DNA from: Aeromonas lacus
Lineage (GTDB): Bacteria > Pseudomonadota > Gammaproteobacteria > Enterobacterales > Aeromonadaceae
Assembly (NCBI RefSeq): GCF_000764665.1
Contig: NZ_JRGM01000014.1
Location: 1 to 36,446 of the forward strand
Length of the DNA: 36,446 nucleotides
Direction of reading: 5' to 3'
The notes under the pieces were generated by a model. The model worked only from the letters and a program-made list of their open reading frames with translations, made no database searches and was not told the origin of the DNA. Of this stretch, positions 17,893-28,242 are shown piece after piece (position 1 is the stretch's first letter; each line of letters starts with the position of its first letter). The position numbers and the translations under genes were made by a program.

Positions 17893-17960
17893 TTCATCCG
17901 GTTGCCATCCCTTAAGCAGGGGCATCTTGCCCGATGGGATGGTGCAAAAGCATGGATGAA
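17893..17960. repeat. Nested inverted repeats in the dcuB upstream region
   Basis: Three stems lie one inside another: TTCATCC (17893-17899) with GGATGAA (17954-17960), TTGCCATCCC (17902-17911) with GGGATGGTGCAA (17936-17947, one bulged base), and GGGC (17920-17923) with GCCC (17929-17932). There is no T-run after it on the minus strand, so it is not an ordinary terminator for the gene ending at 18081. The rest of the 388-base gap (17961-18080) is purine-rich and shows nothing recognisable. Confidence 0.5.
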
Positions 17961-18080
17961 GGGAGACAAATGAAAACGGGTTGCGGATGGTTGGCAGGAG
18001 GAGAAGAGGGGTAAAAAGGGGACACTTCGGATGTTTTTTTCGGCAGTGGCGGCCTTTTGCCGCTCATCCCGAAAGAGTCT

Positions 18081-18821
18081 TTATTTATCGGCCAGATAGC
18101 GGCGCTGGTACTCCTCGCTCAGTTTCTGGATATCGAGTCTGGCGAGTGCCTTGTCCACCCGCTGCTGCAGCGCCTGCTGGTCGGGGCGGAACATGATGTG
18201 CAGGCTCTTGTGCTCGAGGATCTTCGGATTGAACTGCAACTGCTCGGGATGGAGCTTGTCATCGTGGTGGATCAGCCAATAGAAGACATCCCGGTCGATG
18301 ACGGCGAGATCGAGCCGATCGCGCTGCAGCTTGCGCAGGTTGAGGTGATCACCATCCACGGCAAAGGTGTGGAGTTGCTGGCTCGCCATCATGGCGTCAA
18401 ATTCGCGGGTGTTGACGTAGCCCGCCACCACGCCGATCCGGTAGGGAACCAGATCCTCAAGCCGTTGCCAGGAGATGGGCTTGCCCGCCTTCTGCGCCAG
18501 CCCCAGCACGCTGTCCCCCACGCTGGCGGAGATGCGCCACTTGTCGCTCTGGTTGTCGGCCAGATACTCGGGGAAGTAGCCGATATAGCCGTGGGCCGGA
18601 TCGGAGGCGAGCCACACCGTCCGCTGCCAGGAGAAAAAATCGAACTCCACCTCCAGCCCCGCCTCGGCAAAGACGCGCTTGACGATATGACCGGTGAGGC
18701 CACCATCGGGCAGGCTTTGGGTGGTAAACGGGGGCCACTCCAGCGTGGTCAGACGGACGGTTTCGGCCATTAGCCGCAGGGGAGAGAGCAGTAACAGTAA
18801 CAGAAGCAGACGATATCCCAT
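18081..18821 (-). CDS. Periplasmic solute-binding protein, SBP_bac_3-like
   Basis: A 246-residue protein with a leucine-rich signal peptide (MGYRLLLLLLLLSPLRLMA, cut before ETVRL). The mature part starts VRLTTLEWPPFTTQSLPDGG, then has GHIVKRVFAEAGLEVEF and a central GYFPEYLADN. This is the layout of family 3 (amino-acid type) extracellular binding domains. No ABC permease or ATPase gene is nearby, and the sequence ends after one binding domain. It may act as an orphan binding or sensory protein; many such orphans exist in Vibrionales and Aeromonadales. The ligand is unknown. The Shine-Dalgarno for ATG at 18821 is distant (AAGGGA). Confidence 0.8.
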   Translation of the reverse strand: MGYRLLLLLLLLSPLRLMAETVRLTTLEWPPFTTQSLPDGGLTGHIVKRVFAEAGLEVEFDFFSWQRTVWLASDPAHGYIGYFPEYLADNQSDKWRISASVGDSVLGLAQKAGKPISWQRLEDLVPYRIGVVAGYVNTREFDAMMASQQLHTFAVDGDHLNLRKLQRDRLDLAVIDRDVFYWLIHHDDKLHPEQLQFNPKILEHKSLHIMFRPDQQALQQRVDKALARLDIQKLSEEYQRRYLADK

Positions 18822-18871
18822 GGGCTACAGATCCCTTGTGCCGATTGATCCTGAGTATCGCCATAAAGCGG

Positions 18872-18904
18872 GCAATAAAAAAGCCGACCCAAAGGTCGGC
18901 TTTT
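18872..18904 (-). terminator. Terminator of asnS
   Basis: AAAAGCCGACC (18879-18889), a CAAA loop, and GGTCGGCTTTT (18894-18904) form a perfect 11-bp stem. On the minus strand it ends in TTTTTTATT, 27 bases after the asnS stop. Confidence 0.88.
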
Positions 18905-18930
18905 CAGATCTGTGCGACAGGTTGTCGTTA

Positions 18931-20331
<1,401 letters not shown>

Positions 20332-20518
20332 CGAAATATTGTCTCCAGCTTGTTCTTTGCAGCGCTATGGGTCTGGCCCGGGCAATCATTGGCCCATGAT
20401 GGCAGACTAAGCCGTTAATCTTACCCGCGCGGGTTTGATAAACAAGCAAAAATGTCGGGCTCTGGTGGGGTTTTCGGCATGGTTCACCCGATATGGGGTC
20501 GCGGAGCAGGAGAGGCGA

Positions 20519-20860
20519 GTGAAAGATCGGCGGCAGGGGCCCGATTGGCTGACACGGCTGTTGCAGGGGCTGGTACTGCTCTGCTGGGGCGGCTTTATCG
20601 TGTTGCTCTCCCTCTATCACCATGCCCGCCCCGAGCGAGCTTACGGTTTTATGATCTATGGCGGCGCCAGCGTGCGGGCCGGATGGGATCCGGTTTTTAC
20701 CCCCTGGCTGCTACACGGGCTGTGGGGTTGCTGTCTGCTAACCCTGGTGGCGCTATTTGTTGGCCGCAAGCGCCATCGCCGCCGGGAGGACGCCCGGCAC
20801 GTCCATCTGGCGATCCTCCTGCTTATCCTTATCGCCAGCCTGCTCTTCTACTATCTCTAG
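20519..20860 (+). CDS. Small hypothetical membrane protein with three predicted helices
   Basis: A 113-residue protein beginning (V)KDRRQGPDWLTRLLQGLVL. It has three hydrophobic segments (about 13-38, 65-85 and 96-112) separated by short charged loops, including HHARPERAYG and a basic GRKRHRRRED. I do not recognise a named family, although short proteins opening with 'DRRxGxD' and carrying an 'ARPE' loop occur in related genera. The start is GTG at 20519 with AGGAGAGG upstream; the longer frame from 20435 lacks a ribosome-binding site. Its stop codon overlaps that of the convergent HAMP gene within a shared CTAG. Confidence 0.7.
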   Translation: MKDRRQGPDWLTRLLQGLVLLCWGGFIVLLSLYHHARPERAYGFMIYGGASVRAGWDPVFTPWLLHGLWGCCLLTLVALFVGRKRHRRREDARHVHLAILLLILIASLLFYYL

Positions 20861-21690
20861 TCTTCTGGTTGGCCCGTGGTACGGCTCTGTTCATGATCCC
20901 GTTTGCTGCAAGCGGGACGCTTGCCAAGCTGGCGCTCCACGCTGTCGAGCATTTGGTTGTAGGCCAGCGCCAGTCGGCCAATCTCGTCGCCATCGTCCCC
21001 CTCCAGCCGATGGCCGAAGTCATGCATGTCGGTGGCTTCTTCCATGGAGCGGGTCAGCTGGTTGAGGGGGCGGACGATCCAGGTGCGGATGACCCAGAGG
21101 GTCAGCAGCAGTCCCAGCCCGAAGATGCCGGTGAGGATCAGCGCCGAGGTGAGGATATTCTGCTCGACCCGGGTAAAGAGGGAGTCGAGGGAGTAATCAA
21201 AACGGACAGCGCCGAGCACGGTATTCTCCGGCACCAGATGGCAGCTAGTGCAGTCGGTGCCGCGAAAATCCTTCTTGGCCAGCAGCGGACGGGTCACCAC
21301 CAGCCGGCTGTGCATGCCGTTGTGCACCACCTCCAGGCTCCCTTTGCCCGCCAGCGCCAGCTGGTCATAGTCATCCTTGCCCTGTTCAGCGGGGCGCCCC
21401 GGCCCGAACTGTTTGCTCACCGCGTCGCCACGGACGATGCGGGCATCCTCCACATGGGCGTGCTCGAGAAACTTGGCGCGCAGGGTGTCGCGGGCATCCA
21501 TCTTGCCGGTCAGCATCAGCATGTTGAGGCCGTCGAAGTAGGCTTCGGTCTGCTCCTGACTCTGCTCCTTGATGAGGCTCAGGATGAGATCGCGCTCGCG
21601 CACCGCCTGATAGGCGGCGGAGAAGACCAGTACCATGGAGAAGATGAAGAGCAGGAAAAAGTTGATTTTGGCAGCAATGGAGAGGCGCAT
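20857..21690 (-). CDS. Membrane-bound HAMP protein with a periplasmic c-type haem motif, no output domain
   Basis: A 277-residue protein with TM1 at about 9-29, a periplasmic domain at about 30-178, TM2 at about 180-203 and a HAMP domain at about 205-255, ending 20 residues later in a polar tail. The periplasmic domain contains FRGTDCTSCHLV, a CxxCH covalent haem-binding site (Cys147, Cys150, His151), followed by LGAVRFDYSL. This sensor half resembles the N-termini of haem-containing chemotaxis receptors and diguanylate cyclases of Shewanella-like bacteria, but no kinase, methyl-accepting or GGDEF domain follows. It could be a naturally minimal partner protein or a truncated receptor. ATG at 21690 (MRLSIAAKIN) is preferred over a TTG two codons upstream. 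Confidence 0.8.
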   Translation of the reverse strand: MRLSIAAKINFFLLFIFSMVLVFSAAYQAVRERDLILSLIKEQSQEQTEAYFDGLNMLMLTGKMDARDTLRAKFLEHAHVEDARIVRGDAVSKQFGPGRPAEQGKDDYDQLALAGKGSLEVVHNGMHSRLVVTRPLLAKKDFRGTDCTSCHLVPENTVLGAVRFDYSLDSLFTRVEQNILTSALILTGIFGLGLLLTLWVIRTWIVRPLNQLTRSMEEATDMHDFGHRLEGDDGDEIGRLALAYNQMLDSVERQLGKRPACSKRDHEQSRTTGQPED

Positions 21691-21867
21691 GAGCAATCTT
21701 TCTTGATGGTAAAACCGCAGCAGTCTACCCCTCTTGGCGCCTCAGGTCTGGTGTTTTGCTCACATTCCGGCAAGTGAACGGGGTGTGAGGTGCATAAACT
21801 TGCCCTCTTTATATATCAAATGGGGATGCCACAGACGGGCGACCGGTGAGGCCGCCCGCGATGATGT

Positions 21868-23142
21868 TTAAAACTCGCCTTCGGCAATCGCCTGACTGAT
21901 GGCACCGGTCAACACCCGCAGCTCTTCGGGGGTGATAACGAAGGGGGGCATCAGGTAGACCAGCTTGCCAAAGGGGCGGATCCAGGCGCCCAGTTCGACA
22001 AACTTGCGCTGGATGCGCGCCACGTCAACCCGCTCCTTCATCTCTACCACCCCGATGGCGCCGAGCACCCGCACATCGGCTACCGCCGGGTTAAGAGTCA
22101 ATTCTACCAGCTCGGTGCGCAGCTGGTGCTCGATGGCGCGCACCCGCTCCTGCCACGGCGAGGCCAGCAGCAGATCGATGGAGGCGTTGGCCACCGCGCA
22201 GGCAAGCGGATTGCCCATAAAGGTGGGGCCGTGCATAAAGACGCCGGCCTTGCCGTCACAGATGGTGCGGGCGACATGCTCGGTAGTGAGGGTCGCCGAG
22301 AGAGTGAGGTAGCCGCCGGTGAGCGCCTTGCCCAGACACATGATGTCGGGAGTGATGCCGGCCCAGTCGCAGGCAAACAGCTGGCCGGTGCGGCCAAAAC
22401 CGGTGGCTATTTCGTCGGCGATGAGCAGCACACCGAATTCGTCGCACAGGGCGCGCACCCACTGCAGGTAGCGGGGATGGTAGAAGCGCATGCCACCAGC
22501 GCCTTGCACGATGGGTTCAAGCACGATGGCGGCGATCTCCTCGTGATGATCCGCCATGAGTGTGGCCAGCTCCACCACGCACTGCTCGTCCCACTCGGCG
22601 TGGAAGCGACAGCTCGGCGCTTCGACAAAATGGTGCTCGGGCAGGAAGCCCTTGTAGAGCTCGTGCATGCCGCCATCGGGGTCACAGACGCTCATGGCGC
22701 CAAAGGTGTCGCCGTGATAGCCGCTGCGCAGGGCGACAAATTTGGCTCTGGGCGTCCCTTTGGCGTGCCAGTACTGCTGCGCCATCTTGAGCGCAACTTC
22801 CACCGCTACCGAGCCGGAATCCGCCAGAAAGACCCGATCCAGCCTCTTCGGAGTGATCTCCACCAGCTTGCGGCAGAGCTCGACCGCCGGGGCGTGGGTC
22901 AGGCCGCCAAACATCACGTGGGACATCTTGCCGAGCTGGGCGGTGGCGGCGGCGTCCAGTGCCGGCACCTGATAGCCGTGCACGCAAGCCCACCAGGAGC
23001 TCATGCCATCCACCAGTTCACGGCCGTCGCTGAGGGTGATCTTCACCCCCTTGGCGCTGGCCACTTCATAGCAGGGCAGGGGGTGAGTGAGAGAGGTGTA
23101 GGGGTGCCATACATGGTGCAGGTCGAATTCTTTATTGGTCAT
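21868..23142 (-). CDS. bioA: Adenosylmethionine-8-amino-7-oxononanoate aminotransferase
   Basis: A 424-residue class III PLP aminotransferase that converts 7-keto-8-aminopelargonate to 7,8-diaminopelargonate using S-adenosylmethionine as amino donor, in biotin synthesis. The PLP lysine is Lys272 in [24 protein letters not shown] is the family's Asp-containing cofactor block, and [14 protein letters not shown] near the N-terminus is characteristic of BioA. ATG at 23142 ([20 protein letters not shown]) lacks a strong Shine-Dalgarno. It is divergent from bioBFCD across a 208-base region with a candidate BirA operator. A GC-rich inverted repeat without a T-run (around 21836-21858) follows the stop. 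Confidence 0.97.
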   Translation of the reverse strand: MTNKEFDLHHVWHPYTSLTHPLPCYEVASAKGVKITLSDGRELVDGMSSWWACVHGYQVPALDAAATAQLGKMSHVMFGGLTHAPAVELCRKLVEITPKRLDRVFLADSGSVAVEVALKMAQQYWHAKGTPRAKFVALRSGYHGDTFGAMSVCDPDGGMHELYKGFLPEHHFVEAPSCRFHAEWDEQCVVELATLMADHHEEIAAIVLEPIVQGAGGMRFYHPRYLQWVRALCDEFGVLLIADEIATGFGRTGQLFACDWAGITPDIMCLGKALTGGYLTLSATLTTEHVARTICDGKAGVFMHGPTFMGNPLACAVANASIDLLLASPWQERVRAIEHQLRTELVELTLNPAVADVRVLGAIGVVEMKERVDVARIQRKFVELGAWIRPFGKLVYLMPPFVITPEELRVLTGAISQAIAEGEF

Positions 23143-23153
23143 TTGTTGTTCTG

Positions 23154-23208
23154 TTGTCAATTTGTTTGATCTGGTCGGTGTTGACAGTCTACGCGGGCTC
23201 TCTACACT
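23154..23208 (+). promoter_or_regulatory. Candidate BirA operator overlapping the bioB promoter
   Basis: TTGTCAA (23154-23160) and TTGACAG (23181-23187) form an inverted repeat with a 20-base gap. This is close to the arm spacing of the proteobacterial BirA site (TTGTAAACC-N14/16-GGTTTACAA), though the arms are degenerate. The right arm supplies a perfect TTGACA -35 (23181-23186) followed, 16 bases on, by TACACT (23203-23208) as -10 for bioB. Binding here would repress bioB and, by position, bioA too. Confidence 0.5.
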
Positions 23209-23350
23209 AGCCAACAATTTCAGCCACTTGGCTCTGTGCAGATCACGATTCGCACGAGCCCGGCAGCGGGTTTTGCGCTCACGCTCTTGCAAAGACCTCT
23301 TGCAAGAGCGGCGGGCGCAGGATCCCACCAATAACAACCGGAAGCCATGT

Positions 23351-24439
23351 ATGAATGCTCTCATCGCGGGCGGTCACGCCCTTCGTCATGACTGGACTCT
23401 CGCCGAGGTTCAGGCCCTGTTTGCCCTGCCGTTCAACGATCTGCTGTTTCAGGCCCAGACTGTCCACCGTGCTAATTTCGACCCGAACGAAGTGCAGGTG
23501 AGCACCTTGCTTTCCATCAAGACCGGAGCCTGCCCGGAGGATTGCAAATACTGCCCCCAGAGCGCCCGTTATCACACCGGCCTTGAGGCCGAGCGGCTGA
23601 TGGAGGTGGAAAAAGTGCTGGAGCGGGCCCGCGAAGCCAAGGCCAACGGCTCGTCCCGTTTCTGCATGGGGGCCGCCTGGCGCAACCCCAAAGAGAAGGA
23701 CATGCCCTACATCATCCGGATGATTGAAGAGGTGCGCGGGCTCGGTATGGAGACCTGCATGACGCTAGGGATGCTCACCGCCGATCAGGCGGCGCGTCTT
23801 GGCGCTGCGGGGCTCGATTACTACAACCACAACCTCGACACCTCGCCGGAGTTTTACGGCGAGATCATCTCCACCCGCACCTATCAGGATCGGCTCGATA
23901 CGCTGGAACATGTGCGCAGCGCCGGTATGAAGGTCTGCTCCGGCGGCATCGTCGGCATGGGTGAGAAGGCAAAAGATCGGGCGGGCCTCTTGATGGCGCT
24001 GGCCAACCTGCCGCGCCACCCGGAGAGTGTGCCCATCAACATGCTGGTCAAGGTGAAGGGGACGCCGCTGGAGGATCAGGAGAACCTCGATCCGTTCGAG
24101 TTTATCCGCACTATCGCCGTGGCGCGGATCATGATGCCGGCCTCCCACGTGCGCCTCTCCGCCGGGCGGGAGAAGATGAACGAGCAGATGCAGGCGATGT
24201 GTTTTATGGCGGGTGCCAACTCCATCTTCTATGGCTGCAAGCTGCTGACCACCCCCAACCCGGACGAAAACAGCGACATGCAGCTGTTCAAGCGGCTCGG
24301 CATTCGTCCCGCCCAGCGGGCCCAGAAGCCGGATCAGGTGCAGGAAGAGGAGTTGCTGGCCGAGGTGAGCCGCCAGAGCGAACCTGCCGAGATGTTTTAT
24401 GACGCGACCCTCCCACGAGCCGGGGCTGCGCGGTCATGA
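23351..24439 (+). CDS. bioB: Biotin synthase
   Basis: A 362-residue radical-SAM enzyme that inserts sulfur into dethiobiotin. The SAM-cluster motif is [17 protein letters not shown] (Cys61, Cys65, Cys68). Further Cys residues for the [2Fe-2S] cluster occur in [10 protein letters not shown] and [10 protein letters not shown], and [11 protein letters not shown] and [20 protein letters not shown] are also typical. It starts at ATG 23351 ([17 protein letters not shown]) with GGAAG upstream. It is the first gene of bioBFCD, and its stop overlaps the bioF start (ATGA), which indicates coupled translation. Confidence 0.98.
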   Translation: MNALIAGGHALRHDWTLAEVQALFALPFNDLLFQAQTVHRANFDPNEVQVSTLLSIKTGACPEDCKYCPQSARYHTGLEAERLMEVEKVLERAREAKANGSSRFCMGAAWRNPKEKDMPYIIRMIEEVRGLGMETCMTLGMLTADQAARLGAAGLDYYNHNLDTSPEFYGEIISTRTYQDRLDTLEHVRSAGMKVCSGGIVGMGEKAKDRAGLLMALANLPRHPESVPINMLVKVKGTPLEDQENLDPFEFIRTIAVARIMMPASHVRLSAGREKMNEQMQAMCFMAGANSIFYGCKLLTTPNPDENSDMQLFKRLGIRPAQRAQKPDQVQEEELLAEVSRQSEPAEMFYDATLPRAGAARS

Positions 24440-25632
24440 ACGGCCCTGCTGTAACGGGCCCCTTTGCATTGGGCGCTGCGCTGGCCGAGCGCGAACAGGC
24501 GGGTCTGCTGCGCAACCGCATCGCGACCGACGGAGCGAGTGGCGGGCGCCTCAGGGTAGCGGGGAGCGACTACCTCAACTTTTCCGCCAACGACTATCTG
24601 GGGCTGGCGGATCACCCCGCCACCAAGACCGCCTTCAAAGCGGGGATTGAGCGCTATGGCGCGGGCGCCAGCGCCTCGCCGCTGGTGACCGGTTACAGCC
24701 GTGCCCACCAAGAGCTTGAGGATACCCTGGCCGAGTGGCTCGGGGTGGAGGCGGTGCTGCTGTTCAACTGCGGTTTTTCGGCCAATCAGGCGGTGCTCAA
24801 AACGCTGCTCGGCAAGGAACACCTGCTGTGGCAGGACAAGCTCAACCACGCCTCCTTGCAGGAGATGGGCAGCCAGCTCCCTTGCAAGATGAAGCGCTTT
24901 GGCCATAACGATATGGCGGCCCTTGAACGGCAGCTTGAGCCCAATCGCGGACTGATTGTTTCGGAAGGGGTGTTCAGCATGGACGGGGATCAGGCTCCCT
25001 GGACTGAACTTGCGACATTGGCAGCCCGGAGCGGCAACTGGCTGATGATTGACGATGCCCATGGCCTCGGCGTGCTTGGGCCCGGGGGGCGCGGCACTCT
25101 GGCGGCGCAGGGGATTAACCCGGCCAGAGTACACATCCAGATGGGCACTTTTGGCAAGGCGCTCGGTGTGGCTGGCGCTTTTGTCGGTGGCAGCCGCGAG
25201 CTGGTGGAGTATCTGGTCAACTTCGCCCGCCACTATGTCTACAGCACCCATATGCCCGCCGCGCAGGCTTGCGCGGTCAGCAAGAGCATCGAACTGGTGC
25301 GCGCCGCCGATGATGCCCGTGCTCATCTTGGTCAGCTGATCGCTCGCTTCCGGCAAGGGGCACAGGCATTGGGCTGGCAGCTGGGGGCCAGCGATACCCC
25401 CATCCAGCCGCTGCTGGTGGGGGAGAGCAGTGCTGCCCTGCAACTGGCCGAACGGCTGCGGGAGCGTGGCGTCTGGGCTGGCGCCATCCGCCCGCCCACA
25501 GTGCCGGTCGGTACGGCCCGGCTGCGCATTACTCTGAGTGCAGCTCACCGCGAACAGGATGTGGATCGCCTGCTCGATGCCTTGGGTGCCTGCCCTGCTG
25601 CGACAACGGTTGGGGAGGCTCGCCATGGCTGA
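24436..25632 (+). CDS. bioF: 8-amino-7-oxononanoate synthase
   Basis: A 398-residue PLP enzyme of the alpha-oxoamine synthase family. It condenses pimeloyl-ACP with L-alanine to 7-keto-8-aminopelargonate, releasing CO2. The PLP lysine is Lys241 in [14 protein letters not shown], and [10 protein letters not shown] (about 206-215) holds the cofactor Asp and His. [13 protein letters not shown] near residues 49-61 and [10 protein letters not shown] are typical. ATG at 24436 overlaps the bioB stop by four bases, and the bioF stop overlaps bioC by eight. Confidence 0.97.
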   Translation: MNGPAVTGPFALGAALAEREQAGLLRNRIATDGASGGRLRVAGSDYLNFSANDYLGLADHPATKTAFKAGIERYGAGASASPLVTGYSRAHQELEDTLAEWLGVEAVLLFNCGFSANQAVLKTLLGKEHLLWQDKLNHASLQEMGSQLPCKMKRFGHNDMAALERQLEPNRGLIVSEGVFSMDGDQAPWTELATLAARSGNWLMIDDAHGLGVLGPGGRGTLAAQGINPARVHIQMGTFGKALGVAGAFVGGSRELVEYLVNFARHYVYSTHMPAAQACAVSKSIELVRAADDARAHLGQLIARFRQGAQALGWQLGASDTPIQPLLVGESSAALQLAERLRERGVWAGAIRPPTVPVGTARLRITLSAAHREQDVDRLLDALGACPAATTVGEARHG

Positions 25633-26440
25633 GCGTTTTCAAACGGTCGACAAGGCCCGGCTTGCCCGGCGTTTCGGGGCGGCGGCTCGACACTACGACG
25701 CCCATGCCCGCTTTCAGCAGGAGGTGGGGCTGGCGCTGCTTGAGCTGATGAGCGCGGCTGGTGTACGTGAGGAGCGTCGGGGCTGCGGGCTCGATCTGGG
25801 CTGCGGCACCGGCTTCTTCCTGCCTCATCTTGCCACGCGCTGCGCCGGGCTGACCGGGCTGGATCTCGCTCCCGGCATGCTGGATCAGGCGGCCCTGCGC
25901 GGCAGCGGGGCCCGACTGGTGTGCGGCGATGCCGAGCAGCTCCCCTTTGCCGACAACGCCTTTGACTGGGTCTTTTCCAGCCTGGCGCTGCAGTGGTGCG
26001 AGCGACCGGCGCAGGCCTTCGCCGAGCTGCTGCGGGTGGTCAAACCTGGCGGCCAGATCTTCTTTACCACCCTGCTGGACGACTCGCTCTGGCAACTGCG
26101 AGCCGCCTGGCAGCAAGTAGATGGCCGTGCCCATGTCAACCGCTTCCTTGGCCTGCCACAATTGGAGCAGGCGTTGTTATCGGCGGGAGCCATTGCCCCG
26201 GGGCTTGAGTGCAGAAACTGGGATCTTGCCTATCTTGAATTGCCGCAGTTGTTGCGCGATCTCAAGGGGATCGGGGCAAATCAGATCAATGATGAGTGTG
26301 CCCGCAGTGCACCGGCCGGACTGAGCGGTCGCGCCAGATTGCAGCGGCTGGCTCAGGCGTATGAAGCATTTCGTCAGCCCGATGGCCAGCTGGTGGCCAG
26401 TTACCGGGTCTGTCTGGGGCGGCTCGGCAAACCTTGCTGA
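25625..26440 (+). CDS. bioC: Malonyl-ACP O-methyltransferase
   Basis: A 271-residue SAM-dependent methyltransferase that masks the free carboxyl of malonyl-ACP as a methyl ester, allowing the fatty-acid pathway to build the pimeloyl chain of biotin. The SAM-binding motif I is GLDLGCGTGFFLPHLA (about 52-67), with GDAEQLPFADNAFDWVFSSL downstream. The N-terminus RRFGAAARHYDAHARFQQEV is typical of BioC. ATG at 25625 lies inside the end of bioF; a longer in-frame extension is not needed. The pimeloyl-ACP methyl ester esterase (BioH or similar) is not in this window. Confidence 0.94.
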   Translation: MAERFQTVDKARLARRFGAAARHYDAHARFQQEVGLALLELMSAAGVREERRGCGLDLGCGTGFFLPHLATRCAGLTGLDLAPGMLDQAALRGSGARLVCGDAEQLPFADNAFDWVFSSLALQWCERPAQAFAELLRVVKPGGQIFFTTLLDDSLWQLRAAWQQVDGRAHVNRFLGLPQLEQALLSAGAIAPGLECRNWDLAYLELPQLLRDLKGIGANQINDECARSAPAGLSGRARLQRLAQAYEAFRQPDGQLVASYRVCLGRLGKPC

Positions 26441-26500
26441 ACCAGCCAGAGTATGAGGGGGAGGGGGCTTTGGGCCCTCTTCTGCCAAGGAGAGAGCATT

Positions 26501-27178
26501 ATGAAGTCATTCTTTATCACCGGCACCGACACGGACGCAGGCAAGACGCTGGTGGCGCGCACTCTGTTGCGGGAATTCAGCGCACAGGGGATCCGCTGCG
26601 CCGGTTACAAGCCGGTCTCTGCCGGATGTGCCCGCACGTCCGAGGGGCTGCGTAACCTCGATGCCGTCCTGTTGCAGGAGGCGGCGAGCGTTCAGTTACC
26701 CTACGAGACGGTCAACCCCTATGCCTACGAGCCGCCGATTGCGCCGCACATCGCTGCCAGTGAGGCGCGCCAGCCCATCAGCTTACAGGGGCTGAGCGAG
26801 GGGCTGCGCAAGATTGAACAGGCAGGGGCCGAGCTTGCCATCGTCGAAGGGGCGGGGGGCTGGTATCTGCCGCTGGATCGCAAGCACCTGCTGTCGGACT
26901 GGGTGAAGCAGGAGAACATGGCGGTGATTCTGGTGGTGGGGGCCAAGCTTGGCTGCCTCAACCATGCGCTGCTCACCTTTGCTGCCATTCGCAACGATCA
27001 GCTGCCGGTCGCAGGCTGGGTTATTAATCGGCTGCACAGCTCGATGAGCCACTATCAGGAAAATCTGGACACCCTCAGGGGCTTGCTGCCGGCTCCATTT
27101 TTGGGGGAAATTCCCTTTATAAACAATCCGTTTGAAGCTAACTTGCAGGGCCGCCTCGATATCTCGCCGCTACTGTGA
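26501..27178 (+). CDS. bioD: Dethiobiotin synthetase
   Basis: A 225-residue ATP-dependent carboxylase that closes the ureido ring of dethiobiotin from 7,8-diaminopelargonate and CO2. The P-loop is at the N-terminus, FFITGTDTDAGKTLVAR, with CAGYKPVSAGC (catalytic Lys) and VEGAGGWYLPL (about 115-125) downstream. AAGGAGAGAG lies upstream of ATG at 26501. It is the last gene of bioBFCD, 60 bases after bioC, and no clear terminator follows it. The arrangement agrees with E. coli bioBFCD. Confidence 0.96.
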   Translation: MKSFFITGTDTDAGKTLVARTLLREFSAQGIRCAGYKPVSAGCARTSEGLRNLDAVLLQEAASVQLPYETVNPYAYEPPIAPHIAASEARQPISLQGLSEGLRKIEQAGAELAIVEGAGGWYLPLDRKHLLSDWVKQENMAVILVVGAKLGCLNHALLTFAAIRNDQLPVAGWVINRLHSSMSHYQENLDTLRGLLPAPFLGEIPFINNPFEANLQGRLDISPLL

Positions 27179-27242
27179 CGGCATATTCAGCGAACATTCA
27201 TCGAATCTCCCTAAAATGCCATCCATAACATGGTGATAGGGA

Positions 27243-27255
27243 GGTTCAATGAACC
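27243..27255. repeat. 13-base palindrome upstream of htpX
   Basis: GGTTCAATGAACC is a perfect inverted repeat around one central base, 35 bases before the htpX ATG. A TAAAAT -10-like element (27212-27217) lies further upstream. It may be an operator within the htpX leader. Confidence 0.35.
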
Positions 27256-27289
27256 CCGGCCATGTCCGTTATCCTCACAAGGAGTCAAT

Positions 27290-28162
27290 ATGAAGCGAAT
27301 AATACTATTCCTGGTGACCAACCTGGCCGTCATGCTGGTGCTGGGGGTGGTACTCAATATCCTGTTCTCGGTTCTTGGTATCAACAAGTCCAGTATTTCC
27401 GGCCTGTTGGTCTTCTGTGCCGTGTTCGGTTTTGGCGGTTCCTTTATCTCCTTGCTGATGTCCAAGTGGATGGCCAAGCGTAGCTATGGCGTCCAGGTGA
27501 TCGAGCAGCCCCGCAACGAGACCGAGCACTGGCTGGTGAGCACTGTGGCTCGTCAGGCCCGTGAAGCCGGGATCCAGATGCCGGAAGTGGGGATCTACGA
27601 CTCTCCCGAGATGAACGCGTTTGCTACCGGTGCCCGTCGCGATGACTCGCTGGTGGCCGTCTCCTCCGGCCTGCTCTACAGCATGAGCCGCGACGAGGCG
27701 GAAGCGGTGCTGGCCCACGAGGTGAGTCACGTGGCCAACGGCGACATGGTGACCCTGACCTTGATCCAGGGTGTGGTGAACACCTTCGTGATGTTCTTCG
27801 CCCGTATCGTGGCTGGCGTCATCAGCAACTTCTTCAGCTCCAACAACGATGAAGAGAGCAGCAGCATCGGCGGTTTTGCCTACATGATCACCGTGTTCGT
27901 GCTGGAGATGGTGTTTGGCGTGCTCGCCTCCATCATCGTCATGTGGTTCAGCCGTCAGCGTGAGTTCCGCGCCGATGCCGGTGCCGCCAAGCTGGCCGGT
28001 CGCGACAAGATGATCGCTGCCCTTGAGCGCCTCTCCCGCGGTGCCGAGCCGCAGCTGGAAGGCTCCATGATGGCCTTTGGTATCAACGGCAAGCGCTCCA
28101 TGAGCGAGCTGTTCATGAGCCACCCGCCCATCGAGCAGCGTATCGCCGCCCTGCGCGGTTAA
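27290..28162 (+). CDS. htpX: Membrane metalloprotease HtpX
   Basis: A 290-residue M48-family zinc protease of the inner membrane, involved in quality control of membrane proteins together with FtsH. Two N-terminal helices (about 4-28 and 36-56) are followed by the zinc motif [12 protein letters not shown] (His143, Glu144, His147), two more hydrophobic segments (about 157-178 and 193-217), and [14 protein letters not shown] with the third zinc ligand. [14 protein letters not shown] ends the protein as in E. coli. ATG at 27290 has AAGGAG upstream. Cpx or heat-shock control is known for E. coli htpX, but I could not identify the corresponding promoter here. Confidence 0.97.
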   Translation: MKRIILFLVTNLAVMLVLGVVLNILFSVLGINKSSISGLLVFCAVFGFGGSFISLLMSKWMAKRSYGVQVIEQPRNETEHWLVSTVARQAREAGIQMPEVGIYDSPEMNAFATGARRDDSLVAVSSGLLYSMSRDEAEAVLAHEVSHVANGDMVTLTLIQGVVNTFVMFFARIVAGVISNFFSSNNDEESSSIGGFAYMITVFVLEMVFGVLASIIVMWFSRQREFRADAGAAKLAGRDKMIAALERLSRGAEPQLEGSMMAFGINGKRSMSELFMSHPPIEQRIAALRG

Positions 28163-28183
28163 TCTCGCCTGTTTCTACCAAGC

Positions 28184-28212
28184 AAAACGGCTGCCTCGGC
28201 AGCCGTTTTTTA
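28184..28212. terminator. Bidirectional terminator between htpX and the MOSC fusion gene
   Basis: AAAACGGCTGCC (28184-28195) and GGCAGCCGTTTT (28198-28209) form a 12-bp palindromic stem with T-runs on both strands, 21 bases after htpX and 30 bases beyond the convergent gene's stop. Confidence 0.88.
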
Positions 28213-28242
28213 TTGTCCGCGTGTTATCGCGGCTCGATCACC

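Noticed and set aside
27189..27217. Possible sigma32 heat-shock promoter for htpX
   Set aside because: A TAAAAT -10-like element exists, but I see no convincing CTTGAA -35 or CCCCAT -10 at proper spacing.
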